A DNA stretch of 64,000 nucleotides, from contig RDXX01000024.1 of assembly GCA_004292955.1 (NCBI GenBank), positions 16,071-80,070 on the forward strand, read 5' to 3'. This document shows positions 53,408 through 62,102 of this stretch, one piece after another (position 1 is the stretch's first letter; each line of letters begins with the position of its first letter). The DNA comes from Oscillatoriales cyanobacterium. GTDB lineage: Bacteria > Cyanobacteriota > Cyanobacteriia > Cyanobacteriales > Microcoleaceae. A program made the position numbers and the translations under genes. Under the pieces are notes generated by a model. The model worked only from the letters and a program-made list of their open reading frames with translations. It had not been told where the DNA came from and did no database searches.

Positions 53408-54577
53408 CTACAAAAGTTGTTTGTAAAAATCTAATAACTGCTCAGCTAAGGCTTGATTTGTATAACTTGTCATAACTTTATGATAACCCCGATCGCCCAA
53501 ATCAACAGCAAAATCCCGCGCTTCCATCAATTGCTGCAAACAATCGCGCAAAATCCCTGCATTTCCCTCTGGGAAGACTAACCCCGCATCGCCGATAACG
53601 TGGGGAATTTCGCCGCAATCGGAACCGATAACCGGGATTTTACAAGCCATCGCTTCAATTAAAACATGACCGAATTGTTCTTTCCAGCCCACGGTAGTCA
53701 AAGTTTTGAATTTATAGCTGGTTTGCGAGGGCAATACCAAACAGTTCATTAAGTTAATGTAAGGTGGAATTTCTTCATGGGAAACGCTTTCTACCCAGAT
53801 TATTCGATCGCTGATGCCCCATTCTCTACATTTTTCTTCCAAGTGCGATCGCAATTTTCCTTGTCCTACTAACAACCACTTCCAAGAAAGTTGTTTCAAT
53901 CCTGCTAATGCTTCAGCTAAAGTTAGCAGTCCTTTTTCTTCGACAAATCGCCCTACAAATCCTACCACAAAATCTGTTGGTTTAATGCCAAATTTTCTAG
54001 ATAACTCAATATCTTTAGCAGCAGGCACAAACAATTTTTCATCTACTCCAAGTTGGGGCATTACTGCCATTGCACCTGTGTAGCCCCGCTGGTGCAAAAT
54101 TTTAGAGCCATCTAAATTGCCGGCAATAATTCCGTCGGTATTCTGAAGATTGCAATTTTCTAATAGGGAAATAGGCCATTTCAATTCATAGGATAGATTC
54201 CACCAGGTAAATAATATATTTTTGGCTTGGAGTTTGAGTAATTTATTGAGTATAATTAATTGGCTGTAGGCTAGGGATTTTGAACCTTGTTCGACTTGGA
54301 TAATCTGCGGTTTGAATTCGTGTAAAAGTCTAATTATATCTGTACCAAATGTTAGCAAGCCTTGATTGTTTTGACTAAAATTGGAGATGGGAACTATTTT
54401 AAATGAGTCTTCTTGATAAAATTCGGTTTCGATGATTTTATTTTGTACGCCTCCGGGTTTCCAGCGTCGTGGCACTACAATTGTTACTTCAATATCGGGT
54501 TCTAGGTTGGCTAATATTTTGAATTTTTCCCGATTTATGTCAACTATATAGGTGTGGCTGGCAACGAGGATTCTCAT
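53408..54577 (-). CDS. GT4 glycosyltransferase, HpsO-like
   Basis: The 389-residue GT-B glycosyltransferase opens MRILVASHTYIVDINREKFK, with VVPRRWKPGGVQNKIIE and EFKPQIIQVEQGSKSLAYSQ. The donor domain has VVGFVGRFVEEKGLLTLAEA, WKWLLVGQGKLR and EQFGHVLIEAMACKIPVIGS, with the GT4 Glu residues. The N-terminal sequence matches my memory of the hormogonium polysaccharide protein HpsO. It is followed upstream by an HpsN-like GT2 and a GT39-type gene on the same strand. The 92-base spacer to the GT2 gene is a GGGAATG/GGGCATT heptamer array. Confidence 0.82.
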   Translation of the reverse strand: MRILVASHTYIVDINREKFKILANLEPDIEVTIVVPRRWKPGGVQNKIIETEFYQEDSFKIVPISNFSQNNQGLLTFGTDIIRLLHEFKPQIIQVEQGSKSLAYSQLIILNKLLKLQAKNILFTWWNLSYELKWPISLLENCNLQNTDGIIAGNLDGSKILHQRGYTGAMAVMPQLGVDEKLFVPAAKDIELSRKFGIKPTDFVVGFVGRFVEEKGLLTLAEALAGLKQLSWKWLLVGQGKLRSHLEEKCREWGISDRIIWVESVSHEEIPPYINLMNCLVLPSQTSYKFKTLTTVGWKEQFGHVLIEAMACKIPVIGSDCGEIPHVIGDAGLVFPEGNAGILRDCLQQLMEARDFAVDLGDRGYHKVMTSYTNQALAEQLLDFYKQLL

Positions 54578-54655
54578 TTATTGGGAATGGGGAATGGGGC
54601 ATTGGGAATGGGGCATTGGGAATGGGGCATTGGGCATCGGGCATCGGGCATTGCG
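54577..54655. repeat. GGGAATG/GGGCATT heptamer array
   Basis: About nine degenerate copies of TTGGGAATG/GGGGCAT fill the spacer between the HpsO-like and HpsN-like genes. Confidence 0.75.
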
Positions 54656-54669
54656 AATTAATTCATAAA

Positions 54670-55644
54670 TTATTTAGGGTTGATTTTGTCTTGATTTGTG
54701 TAAATTTGTCCGTCATTCCAGAGCGATTTGATGAGTGTTATGAGGGCACTGATAAAACCGAGGATATAAAAAGCAAATCTAGTGATAATTTTTAGGGGCG
54801 ATCGGCTTTTATGACAAGGTGGATGCCCCAAAACGTGGCAGTCAAAGAGTTTGGCAAAAAATCGCAGGCATTGAAAGACGGTTAAATTTTTCAATCCCAT
54901 CAGGAAGTGGTTGTGATAAAATGTGGTTTGATATTCGATCGATCGCGTGCTGACATCGTGACATCCGCCGCTTTCTTCCCCCAAGTGAACTAAACAAGCA
55001 CTGGGATCGTACCAAATTTTCATGCCAGTCGATCGCAATCTCAAACAAAAATCCGACTCCTCCCGCACCGCACTCCCTACAAACCGCTCGTCAAACGTCA
55101 AATCCCACTCGGCAAAAACCTGACGGCGAAACGACATATTGCAGCCTCTAGCCGAGAGTACCTGCTGCGGTTTGACTGTATGCACCAAATCGATAAAATA
55201 CCAAGCAATGCCCGGATCCATGGCTTCTGGGGGCAAAAAGTCGATCGCCAAATCGCCTCCAGAATTACCCAGTTTCATTCTGTCAAAAACCCTGCCCGCC
55301 ACACATCCCACATCCGGTTTTGCTAAATAATTATCAGCATGAGCGGCTAAAAAACCATCCGGCAATTGTACATCATCATCAATAAATAAAATAATCTCTC
55401 CCACAGCGCGCCGCACAGCATAATTTCGAGCTCCCGGTAAACTCGCCCAATCTACCGGAAACCACCGAATTTTCCCCGCAGTTGCCAATTCCTCTAAATA
55501 AACTTGAGTTTCCGATTCGTGAGTGCGAGTTTGATCGATTACCAGCACTTCAAAATTCGGGTAATTTTGCCGAATCGCGTCAGCCAATGTCTCTCGCAGG
55601 GGTTGCTCGCGGTTGTAGGTAGGTATCACAACAGAAATCATCAT
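54670..55644 (-). CDS. GT2 glycosyltransferase, HpsN-like
   Basis: The 324-residue GT-A (family 2) transferase shows SVVIPTYNREQPLRETLADA, VLVIDQTRTHESE, VGEIILFIDDDVQLPDGFLA with the DxD metal site, LSARGCNMSFRRQVF, and VREESDFCLRLRSTGMKIWY with the ED catalytic pair. One or two hydrophobic C-terminal segments (FAFYILGFISALITLIKSLW) may hold it at the membrane. The sequence fits HpsN of hormogonium polysaccharide loci (from memory). The stop codon of the GT39-type gene lies 18 bases upstream, so the two are probably co-transcribed. Confidence 0.82.
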   Translation of the reverse strand: MMISVVIPTYNREQPLRETLADAIRQNYPNFEVLVIDQTRTHESETQVYLEELATAGKIRWFPVDWASLPGARNYAVRRAVGEIILFIDDDVQLPDGFLAAHADNYLAKPDVGCVAGRVFDRMKLGNSGGDLAIDFLPPEAMDPGIAWYFIDLVHTVKPQQVLSARGCNMSFRRQVFAEWDLTFDERFVGSAVREESDFCLRLRSTGMKIWYDPSACLVHLGEESGGCHDVSTRSIEYQTTFYHNHFLMGLKNLTVFQCLRFFAKLFDCHVLGHPPCHKSRSPLKIITRFAFYILGFISALITLIKSLWNDGQIYTNQDKINPK

Positions 55645-55662
55645 TCGCAGTTGCCACTTTAA

Positions 55663-57363
55663 TTATTTCTCTAAACGCCAAAGCCACACATCGCCCGGTG
55701 GGTAAATTGGTGTAATTTTATATTTTTGCACTTGTTCTAATTCAAATCGCAATAGCTCGGTGCTTCTGTAGAGAAATACATCGCTAAAACCATCAGGAAT
55801 TTTAACTTGCTCGGGTTTCACTGCTAGCAAAAGCTCTACTTGCGGCTTCAGCAAATAGCTGACAGACAGTATTTTTCCGGTGAGGTTGTTGCCTCCGTGA
55901 CAAATCACTAAAGGTTTTTGGGCTTGATTGACAATCGCCGCTACTGCGGGATTGTATTTAGTGCTAGAAGGATACTTGTTCCACCAAAGTTGTGACTGTG
56001 AGCTGACGGCACAAGAAACTATTTCACTCGATATTATGGCTATTAAACCGAGCTGCCAGAGTTTTTGTTGTCGGGGATTGTGGGCGGTGGCAATTTTAGC
56101 GGTAAACAGGTAGGCAACAGCTAGCTGGATTCCTAAAATATAGGGAACTAGATAGCGATCGGCAACGCCTCCCACTGCTATCAATACTATCGCTGTAATT
56201 CCGATCGCTGTCAAGACCAACAGCCAAACTCGTTTGGGAGTTGAGTAGCAAAGCAAGTAGATTGAATGTGCGATCGCTAATATTAATATAACTGCTACAA
56301 TCAGTCTGATTGAATCAGTAGTATTGCTCGAACCTAATTTGATGATTCCACCCGCCCAATGGGTGTCAATAAAAGTTCTACAGGTGATAATAATCAAAGG
56401 TTTAAGTGAAGATAGGGCCGAAAGATAAAGATGGGGCAAACCTACTGTTGCAGCGATTCTGGGCGAGTTATCAACTAATACGAAAATCCAAGGAGCGAAA
56501 ATGAGTGTTGCTGCCGCTGAAGCTAGTAAATAAGCAATTAATGTTTGGCGAACACGCCAATTTTCAGTTATAATTACGTAGATACCGTGGGCTAATATTA
56601 CTATAAAAAATAATAAACTACAATACAGTCCTACAGTTAGGGCGATCGCATAAATCAACCAAACGCCTTTGCTCAATTTCGATGTAGATTTAAATGTAGA
56701 TTTAAATGTAGATTTAAATGTGGCGGTAGATTTTTGTAGGGCGATCCTCTTCGTTGGCGCAGCCCCCGTAGGGGCGGGCTTCGCTAACGCCCGCAGCAGA
56801 ATGGCATTCGACAGCAAGACGAGGACAGCAAACATCATATACGGCCTCGCCTCTTGCGCGTACAAGACGTGAAAAGGCGACACAGCCATGATTGTCACAG
56901 CCATCCATCCCGCACGCGCCGAGCGAAATAATTCCCAGCACAGCCAATAAACGCTCGGAAAAATCAACAAACTCATCCAAGCTGAAAGACTTCTGACAGT
57001 TGCCACTTCCGGGCCGAACCACTGCACCCAAAATCGGGCTAAAATAAAATATAGCGGCGGTAGTTGAGGTTCTTCTGTAGCTAAACCTTTAACTGTATCC
57101 AACCAACTTTTTTCAGGATTTATCTGCTGGTATTTCCGCTGCAAATCTTGAACGCTAATTGTTTTTCCTTGAAAATCTTGCTGTACCATTTCCGTCCAGG
57201 TGTAGCCAGAAATTCGCAGCGAGGTGATAGATTCGTCGAAGGAGTAGACTTTGCGATCGAGGTTTGTAAATCTAAAAAATATCCCCGTTATTAATATGAC
57301 GACAATTAAAATTTTTAACCAAGTTTGGTGTAACCGCCCATTTTTAATTGATTTGCTGTTCAT
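55663..57363 (-). CDS. GT39/ArnT-type membrane glycosyltransferase with repeat-encoded segments
   Basis: The 566-residue GT-C enzyme with about 10-12 membrane helices would transfer a sugar from a lipid carrier on the outer face of the membrane. It has ILITGIFFRFTNLDRKVYSF, an Asp-Glu in DESITSL (the first-loop acidic motif), EEPQLPPLYFILARFWVQWF, and AVSPFHVLYAQEARPYMMFA. Between LLRALAKP and LSKGVWLIY is a 40-residue low-complexity part. APTGAAPTKRIAL comes from a GGGGCTGCGCC-type hairpin repeat, and TFKSTFKSTFKST from four 12-bp repeats (56684-56730). It leads the GT cluster; O-glycosylation or polysaccharide assembly is likely. Confidence 0.82.
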   Translation of the reverse strand: MNSKSIKNGRLHQTWLKILIVVILITGIFFRFTNLDRKVYSFDESITSLRISGYTWTEMVQQDFQGKTISVQDLQRKYQQINPEKSWLDTVKGLATEEPQLPPLYFILARFWVQWFGPEVATVRSLSAWMSLLIFPSVYWLCWELFRSARAGWMAVTIMAVSPFHVLYAQEARPYMMFAVLVLLSNAILLRALAKPAPTGAAPTKRIALQKSTATFKSTFKSTFKSTSKLSKGVWLIYAIALTVGLYCSLLFFIVILAHGIYVIITENWRVRQTLIAYLLASAAATLIFAPWIFVLVDNSPRIAATVGLPHLYLSALSSLKPLIIITCRTFIDTHWAGGIIKLGSSNTTDSIRLIVAVILILAIAHSIYLLCYSTPKRVWLLVLTAIGITAIVLIAVGGVADRYLVPYILGIQLAVAYLFTAKIATAHNPRQQKLWQLGLIAIISSEIVSCAVSSQSQLWWNKYPSSTKYNPAVAAIVNQAQKPLVICHGGNNLTGKILSVSYLLKPQVELLLAVKPEQVKIPDGFSDVFLYRSTELLRFELEQVQKYKITPIYPPGDVWLWRLEK

Positions 57364-57738
57364 AAAATCAGAAATGGGGAATTGAAGAAAGAAGAAGTTA
57401 GTTGTTTAGTCTATAAGTAATAAGGATGAGGGAATAAGCATGAGAAAGTGGTTTCAATATCCCCTATATTTTACTAGAGGATTCTTGCCATTGGTGTCAA
57501 CTCAATCTCAAGCTTAGTCTTAGCCTAATGTCGATCGCCGAGAGCTAGATCCCCCCTAACCCTCCGTAGGTACGTTGTTGGGCTTTAGCCCTCTTTAGAT
57601 ATACGCCTAAAGAGGGCTAAAGCCCAACAACGTACCTAGAGAGATACACAGGATTTCAGACTCAAGTTGACACTTCCCTCTTCCTTCTTCCTTCTTCCAA
57701 CTGTCAACTGTCAACTGTCAACTGTCAACTGTCAACTG
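57364..57738. repeat. Spacer with a perfect 31-bp inverted repeat and heptamers
   Basis: Arms 57567-57597 and 57608-57638 are exact reverse complements (core GTACGTTGTTGGGCTTTAGC) around a ten-base loop. CTTCTTC-type heptamers (57668-57698) and CAACTGT heptamers (57700-57738) run to the glmM stop codon. The left part (57364-57560) is AT-rich upstream DNA of the GT39-type gene. No gene is seen. Confidence 0.85.
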
Positions 57739-59199
57739 TTAGATAGCGATGTGTTGCTGAACGGCTAAGACTAAATTTTCAGTCCAGAAGTTAGCTAAGT
57801 CGGCGCTGGCAGCTTCTACCATAACTCTGATTAGCGGTTCAGTGCCAGAAGCGCGAACCAAAATCCGTCCCTGTTCTCCCATTGCGGTTTTAGCGCGATC
57901 GATCGCCTTTTGCATGGGTTCGCACTCGTGCCATCTTAAGCGTTTTTCGCGATCGTCCACCCGCACATTTACCAACAACTGCGGATATGTTTGGAAACTG
58001 TCACTTACCAATTGTGACAAAGATTCCCCTGACTCACGCACCAGCGAAGCTATATGCAAAGCTGTCAACAAACCATCGCCACTAATACCGAAATGCGGAC
58101 AAAGAATGTGCCCCGACTGTTCGCCGCCCAACATCGCACCCGTGCGCTGCATTTCAGCGTGAACGTGCTGATCTCCGACGTTTGTTCTAGTTAGTTTGCC
58201 CCCCAATTCTTCCCAAGCTCGCTCGAAGCCCAGGTTAGCCATTACAGTAGAAATAATTAAATTATCCGGTAACTGTTCGGAGGCGCGCAATTGCTGGCCC
58301 CACAGATAAAGAATGTAATCGCCGTCAATCGATCGCCCTTTGTTGTCAACACCCAAAACTCGATCGGCATCACCGTCAAAAGCAAATCCCAAATCAGCCT
58401 GGTGTTCCAAAACCGCCGCTTGCAAACTGTCGAGATGAGTCGAACCGCAGTTAACATTAATGCGAGATCCATCAGGAGAATTGTGCAAACAGATCACATC
58501 CGCCCCCATTTGCTCAAACACCGCCGGCGCCAAACCAGCAGCAGCCCCCCAAGCCAAATCCAAAACCACCCGCATTCCCCGCAAATTCATCTGTTGCAGC
58601 GAATCTGAGAGAGAATCAGCATAATCTTTAATCAACTCCGGGCGGTGGTAGTGATGCCCCAAAGCCAAGCTAGCAACCGCAACCTTAGCCCCTCGGATTC
58701 CCGCTTCGATTTGTTCCTGCAAATGCTGAGACAGCTTTGACCCGTTGGGGCCGAAAAACTTAATCCCATTGTCTTCTGGGGGATTGTGGCTAGCCGAAAT
58801 CATCACTCCGCCCACAGACTGCGAAATGCTTGCCAGATAAGCAACGCAGGGAGTGGGACACAAGCCCAAATTCCACACTTCCAAACCGGCGGCTGTCAAA
58901 CCAGCCGACAGTGACATTGCCAGCATATCGCTGGAATTTCTGCTGTCTTGTCCCAAAATCACAGGGCCCTGGTTGGGGGCATTTTGGCGTAGAACTTGCC
59001 CAGCCCAGAATCCAACTTGCAGCGCTAGGGGTGCAGTCAGCAATTCTCCAACTTTCCCGCGAATTCCGTCGGTGCCGAAAAGTTTTGTATTTGGTAGGGA
59101 GAGGGTATTTCCCAGCAAAATCGTATCGCGTTTGACTGGTTGTACCGAGTTAGTAGCCGAAAACTCGCTGCCGCGATGGCGCGAAGGTGTCTGAACCAT
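57739..59199 (-). CDS. glmM: Phosphoglucosamine mutase
   Basis: This enzyme interconverts glucosamine-6-phosphate and glucosamine-1-phosphate on the way to UDP-GlcNAc for peptidoglycan and surface polysaccharide. The ATG at 59199 has AAGGAG six bases upstream; an in-frame GTG ten codons further up is rejected. The 486-residue product has [13 protein letters not shown], the phosphoserine loop [20 protein letters not shown], the metal loop [14 protein letters not shown], the sugar loop [19 protein letters not shown], and the phosphate loop [14 protein letters not shown]. An N-terminal extension of about 35 residues precedes the core. It may supply precursors to the adjacent polysaccharide genes. 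Confidence 0.95.
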   Translation of the reverse strand: MVQTPSRHRGSEFSATNSVQPVKRDTILLGNTLSLPNTKLFGTDGIRGKVGELLTAPLALQVGFWAGQVLRQNAPNQGPVILGQDSRNSSDMLAMSLSAGLTAAGLEVWNLGLCPTPCVAYLASISQSVGGVMISASHNPPEDNGIKFFGPNGSKLSQHLQEQIEAGIRGAKVAVASLALGHHYHRPELIKDYADSLSDSLQQMNLRGMRVVLDLAWGAAAGLAPAVFEQMGADVICLHNSPDGSRINVNCGSTHLDSLQAAVLEHQADLGFAFDGDADRVLGVDNKGRSIDGDYILYLWGQQLRASEQLPDNLIISTVMANLGFERAWEELGGKLTRTNVGDQHVHAEMQRTGAMLGGEQSGHILCPHFGISGDGLLTALHIASLVRESGESLSQLVSDSFQTYPQLLVNVRVDDREKRLRWHECEPMQKAIDRAKTAMGEQGRILVRASGTEPLIRVMVEAASADLANFWTENLVLAVQQHIAI

Positions 59200-59474
59200 A
59201 TTCACTCCTTTAGGAATATTCACACTCACACTTTGCAGTTCATGTTACAACTGAAAGATCTTTTTTTCAGCGTAAAGTTAATTTATTTCGAGGATTTCTC
59301 AGGAAACTTGCTTTGACAAGCTACGGAGCAAGTTTAACTTCTTCAGAAAAATTTGTATGGTATCTAAGGGAAAAACTTTTATGGGGCGCGCCAAGAGGAT
59401 CGTGGCGATCGCTCTTGGGGACGCTTCCACACGGATTTGAGACGATCCTGATGCCCTTTGAGTCTGTCAATCGA

Positions 59475-59510
59475 TTTTAGATTTTAGATTTTAGATTTTA
59501 GATTTTAGAG
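59475..59510. repeat. TTTTAGA heptamer array at the rsmD 3' end
   Basis: Five TTTTAGA heptamers (reverse of the AATCTAA-type class) reach into the last codons of rsmD. Confidence 0.85.
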
Positions 59511-60088
59511 GCGACCCCACGGATAAATTCGGGGGAAGAGAGGATTTTCGATTTTCGATTTGGGAAGGTTAATGCTGTGTTGCCATATACTTTTTGGCGG
59601 CAAATTTCTAGGCCGGGTATCGGTTGGGTCGATCGCTCCGGGCTGTGTTCGATCGCGATTTCGCCATCAGGTGCTAGCATTTCTTGGCTGGCGATCGCGT
59701 TCAACACAGGTTCGTACAAGTCGCTGGCGTAGGGCGGATCGAAATAAATGCGATCGAATTGCTGTGGTGATAGTGAGGCTAATTTGGCGATCGCATTTCC
59801 CCGCAGAATTTGGAACGTTTGCGAAGAGTCTGCTACTTGCTCCCAATTTTCGCGGATAATCGCACAAGCATTTGCCGACTGTTCGATGCCGGTGACACTC
59901 AAAGCCCCGCGACACAAGGCTTCTGCACCCATCGAACCGCTGCCGGTACAGATATCGAGCCATTTGCAATCTGCGATCGACCCTTGCCAAATATTAAATA
60001 AAGCCTCTCTCACTCGCGCCAGAGTCGGGCGAGTTGCCAGTCCCGGCAGAGTTTTTATTTGGCGGTTTCCGTAGATTCTGATACTCAT
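59498..60088 (-). CDS. rsmD: 16S rRNA (guanine(966)-N2)-methyltransferase
   Basis: RsmD methylates G966 of 16S rRNA in the assembled 30S particle using S-adenosylmethionine. The product is 196 residues: MSIRIYGNRQIKTLPGLATR, PTLARVREALFNIWQG, the SAM motif WLDICTGSGSMGAEALCRGA, and the catalytic RIYFDPPYAS. The ATG at 60088 gives the family-typical start. The frame is open further upstream only because of the AGAAGGA heptamer array, which would encode Leu-Pro-Ser-Ser-Phe repeats. No Shine-Dalgarno is present, since the array is pyrimidine-rich on this strand. Confidence 0.92.
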   Translation of the reverse strand: MSIRIYGNRQIKTLPGLATRPTLARVREALFNIWQGSIADCKWLDICTGSGSMGAEALCRGALSVTGIEQSANACAIIRENWEQVADSSQTFQILRGNAIAKLASLSPQQFDRIYFDPPYASDLYEPVLNAIASQEMLAPDGEIAIEHSPERSTQPIPGLEICRQKVYGNTALTFPNRKSKILSSPEFIRGVASKI

Positions 60089-60215
60089 AAGAAGAAGGAA
60101 GAAGGAAGAAGGAAGAAGGAAGAAGGAAGAAGGAAGAAGGAATAAAGTATTTGTAGGGTGCGTAGCCATTAAAACTCCCTAAATTCAATGAACAATCTCA
60201 TAGCGACGCACCTTA
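60089..60215. repeat. AGAAGGA heptamers and a GTAGGGTGCGTAGCC hairpin
   Basis: Positions 60089-60142 hold seven AGAAGGA heptamers right at the rsmD start. Positions 60153-60215 hold GTAGGGTGCGTAGCC and its counterpart AGCGACGCACCTTAC. Confidence 0.85.
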
Positions 60216-60348
60216 CACTTCGGGCTAGTGGAAACAAACTACCAACTCGGTTAGTACCACTAATTTTTATAAATTATATTATAATTTGACCAAAAATGGA
60301 ATTTGGAGCCGACAAAGCAGCTCCATTCTTTTGGAAAAATCGTATCAT

Positions 60349-60492
60349 TTAAAACCCAGACTTAACAGTATTTTCTGCTTGATTAGATTCAGGTACTGGT
60401 GTCTGGGCTTGTTTGACACATAATACAGCATTGCTGACTACCAGTGATACTAACACCACTTTAACAGGAAACGAAACAGGAGGAGTATTCAT
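60349..60492 (-). CDS. Small exported protein of 47 residues
   Basis: The start ATG is at 60492, with AGTATTCAT on the plus strand, and the stop TAA at 60349-60351. The product begins MNTPPVSFPVKVVLVSLVVS and continues NAVLCVKQAQ, a signal-peptide-like hydrophobic stretch, then a short polar Gln/Pro/Glu tail ending NTVKSGF. It is too short to rank by family. The signal-like design resembles that of the next two exported proteins on the same strand. A GGAGGAGT-like complement is absent upstream, where the AATTGGG heptamers begin. Confidence 0.35.
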   Translation of the reverse strand: MNTPPVSFPVKVVLVSLVVSNAVLCVKQAQTPVPESNQAENTVKSGF

Positions 60493-60504
60493 AAATTTAT
60501 AATT

Positions 60505-60828
60505 GGTAATTAGTAATTAGTAATTGGGAATTGGGAATTGGTAATTGGGAATTAGTAATTAGTAATTGGGAATTGGGAATTGGGAATTGGGAATTGGGAA
60601 TTGGGAATTGGGAATTGGGAATTGGGAATTGGGAATTAGTAATTAGTAATTGGGAATTGGGAATTGGGAATTGGGAATTGGGAATTAGTAATTAGTAATT
60701 GGGAATTGGTAATTGGTAATTGGGAATTGGGAATTGGGAATTGGGAATTGGGAATTGGGAATTGGGAATTGGGAATTGGGAATTGGGAATTGGGAATTAG
60801 TAATTAGTAATTGGTAATTGGTAATTGA
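60505..60828. repeat. Long AATTGGG / AATTAGT heptamer array
   Basis: This is about 45 heptamers of GGGAATT with interspersed blocks of AGTAATT and GGTAATT. The blocks recur in the same order (about 60515, 60635, 60680 and 60798), so whole multi-heptamer segments have been duplicated. It is the longest array in the window. No gene lies in it. Confidence 0.95.
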
Positions 60829-60877
60829 TTCCGAAGTTTGGGCAACCACCGGGGATTGCCCTAGGGAATAACAACTA

Positions 60878-61324
60878 TCAAAAGTTGTTGATAATCATCG
60901 GTTGGGTTTGTCGCGCCGGAGGAGATGCCGGTACAGGAGCAGGATAAGGTTGTGGATAAACCGGATAACCTGGTTGCGGATATCCAGGTGCAGGTGGATA
61001 TGTTGGTTGTTGATAAATTGGCTGTTGATTGGGTTGTCCGGGATATTGAGGTACAACATTAGGTTGTCCGGGATATTGAGGTGCAGCATTTCCGGGAAAA
61101 CTTTCAGGAGAACCAGCAGTTCCTTGGGGAAATTGCTGTTGATTTTCTGGGAGATTTTGAGGATAAGATGGAATTCCCAAGATGCCTTCAACAGCGCGGC
61201 GGAGAATTGGTCTCAGGGGAATTGCTAAACTCATTTCGGCGCTTGAACCGATCGCCATTACAGACAGCGTTCCGACAATAGCTAGTTTTCCGAATCCTTT
61301 TTGCAGTTGGTGTTGAAAAATCAT
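60878..61324 (-). CDS. Proline/glutamine-rich exported protein
   Basis: The 148-residue protein has a signal peptide (about 12-34, GKLAIVGTLSVMAIGSSAEM, SLA). A short segment RPILRRAVEGILGIPSYPQN follows. The remaining half is Pro, Gln and Tyr with repeats of PQYPGQPN and YPQP, ending PMIINNF. Such sequence suggests an extended wall or surface protein. I recognise no family. It is followed downstream on the strand by the 47-residue gene. Confidence 0.55.
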   Translation of the reverse strand: MIFQHQLQKGFGKLAIVGTLSVMAIGSSAEMSLAIPLRPILRRAVEGILGIPSYPQNLPENQQQFPQGTAGSPESFPGNAAPQYPGQPNVVPQYPGQPNQQPIYQQPTYPPAPGYPQPGYPVYPQPYPAPVPASPPARQTQPMIINNF

Positions 61325-61640
61325 GGTTTGTCTTCCTTGTCAAGTGATTTTAGATTTTGGATTTTAGATTTTAGATTGAATTCATAGATGAGTATGGGTA
61401 TTCAACTAAAATCTAAAAGTTAAAGCGTTGGTGAATAGATAGATGCAGCCGAGAACTAAGGCATGGGGCGAGAATTGGGTGCGTTGCCGTATTGATTCCG
61501 GTTTTTTTGTTTGTGGTTGTTTGTGGCTGCTTGCTTAACTGTTGATACTTTCCCACAAGCCAAAAGCAAGGGCTACGGAAGAATCGGGAGTTAAGCAAGG
61601 AGTTAAGAATCTCGATAAATACCGAAACTTAGGATTTATT
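61325..61640. other. Duplicated upstream region of the CHAP gene, without its gene
   Basis: Positions 61340-61375 are AATTTTAG-type heptamers. About 61500-61620 resemble 62105-62215 (TTGCTTAACTGTTGATACTT in both; GGGAGTTAAGCAAGGAGTTA here against GGGACTTAAACAAGGAGTTA there). The match suggests a second copy of the CHAP-gene leader whose own gene has been lost. No gene is seen. Confidence 0.5.
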
Positions 61641-62102
61641 TCATCGCACCCAAAACGAGACATCGCGGCGGCCGTTAACAGAAGTTCCAAACTGGGTAAC
61701 GTTGACATTGTTGCAGTTGAATTCCCCGAACAAACCGCGATTTCCTTGGTTGCTACCTCGAACGGCGATTGTCCCGTTACCGTTAACTCTTTCAACTACT
61801 CCAATGTGTCCGTGAGTGCGATCGGCACCGGGGAATGAAGACTGCATAACAACGACTGCACCGGGTTGAGGCCCAACTTGACGGAAGCCGTTACGTTGCA
61901 ACACTGAACCGTAATCTTTGGCACTCCAAACATAGGGAGGACGCAGTTGAAAACGATTGTTTGCGTAGTGTACGCACTGGCAAAATTGCGCGGCTGCGGC
62001 TGGTTTGATATTGGATAAACTCGCAGTTACGACTGTGCTGGCGGCGGCGAAAGCAGTTAACAAAGCTAGGGAGATTTTGGAGGAAGAAGTAAATAATTTC
62101 AT
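61641..62102 (-). CDS. Exported CHAP-domain protein (putative peptidoglycan amidase)
   Basis: The 153-residue protein starts at the ATG at 62102. The signal peptide is at about 8-40 (ISLALLTAFAAASTVVTA; AAAAQ cleavage region). The CHAP domain has the likely catalytic Cys in FCQCVHYANNRF and His in RTHGHIGVVERV, with AVVVMQSSFPGA and GTIAVRGSNQGN between and after. CHAP domains cleave peptidoglycan cross-bridges or amide links. No SH3 or other binding domain is attached. Part of its leader is duplicated 600 bases away, beyond its own 3' end. Confidence 0.82.
   Translation of the reverse strand: MKLFTSSSKISLALLTAFAAASTVVTASLSNIKPAAAAQFCQCVHYANNRFQLRPPYVWSAKDYGSVLQRNGFRQVGPQPGAVVVMQSSFPGADRTHGHIGVVERVNGNGTIAVRGSNQGNRGLFGEFNCNNVNVTQFGTSVNGRRDVSFWVR

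Noticed and set aside
59391..59418. Terminator for rsmD at the CCAAGAGGATCG / CGATCGCTCTTGG hairpin
   Set aside because: The stem is good, but there is no adjoining T-run on the minus strand, so I do not call it a Rho-independent terminator.
60505..60828. CRISPR-like look of the regular repeat region
   Set aside because: Units are seven bases with no unique spacers and no cas genes; it is a heptamer array.
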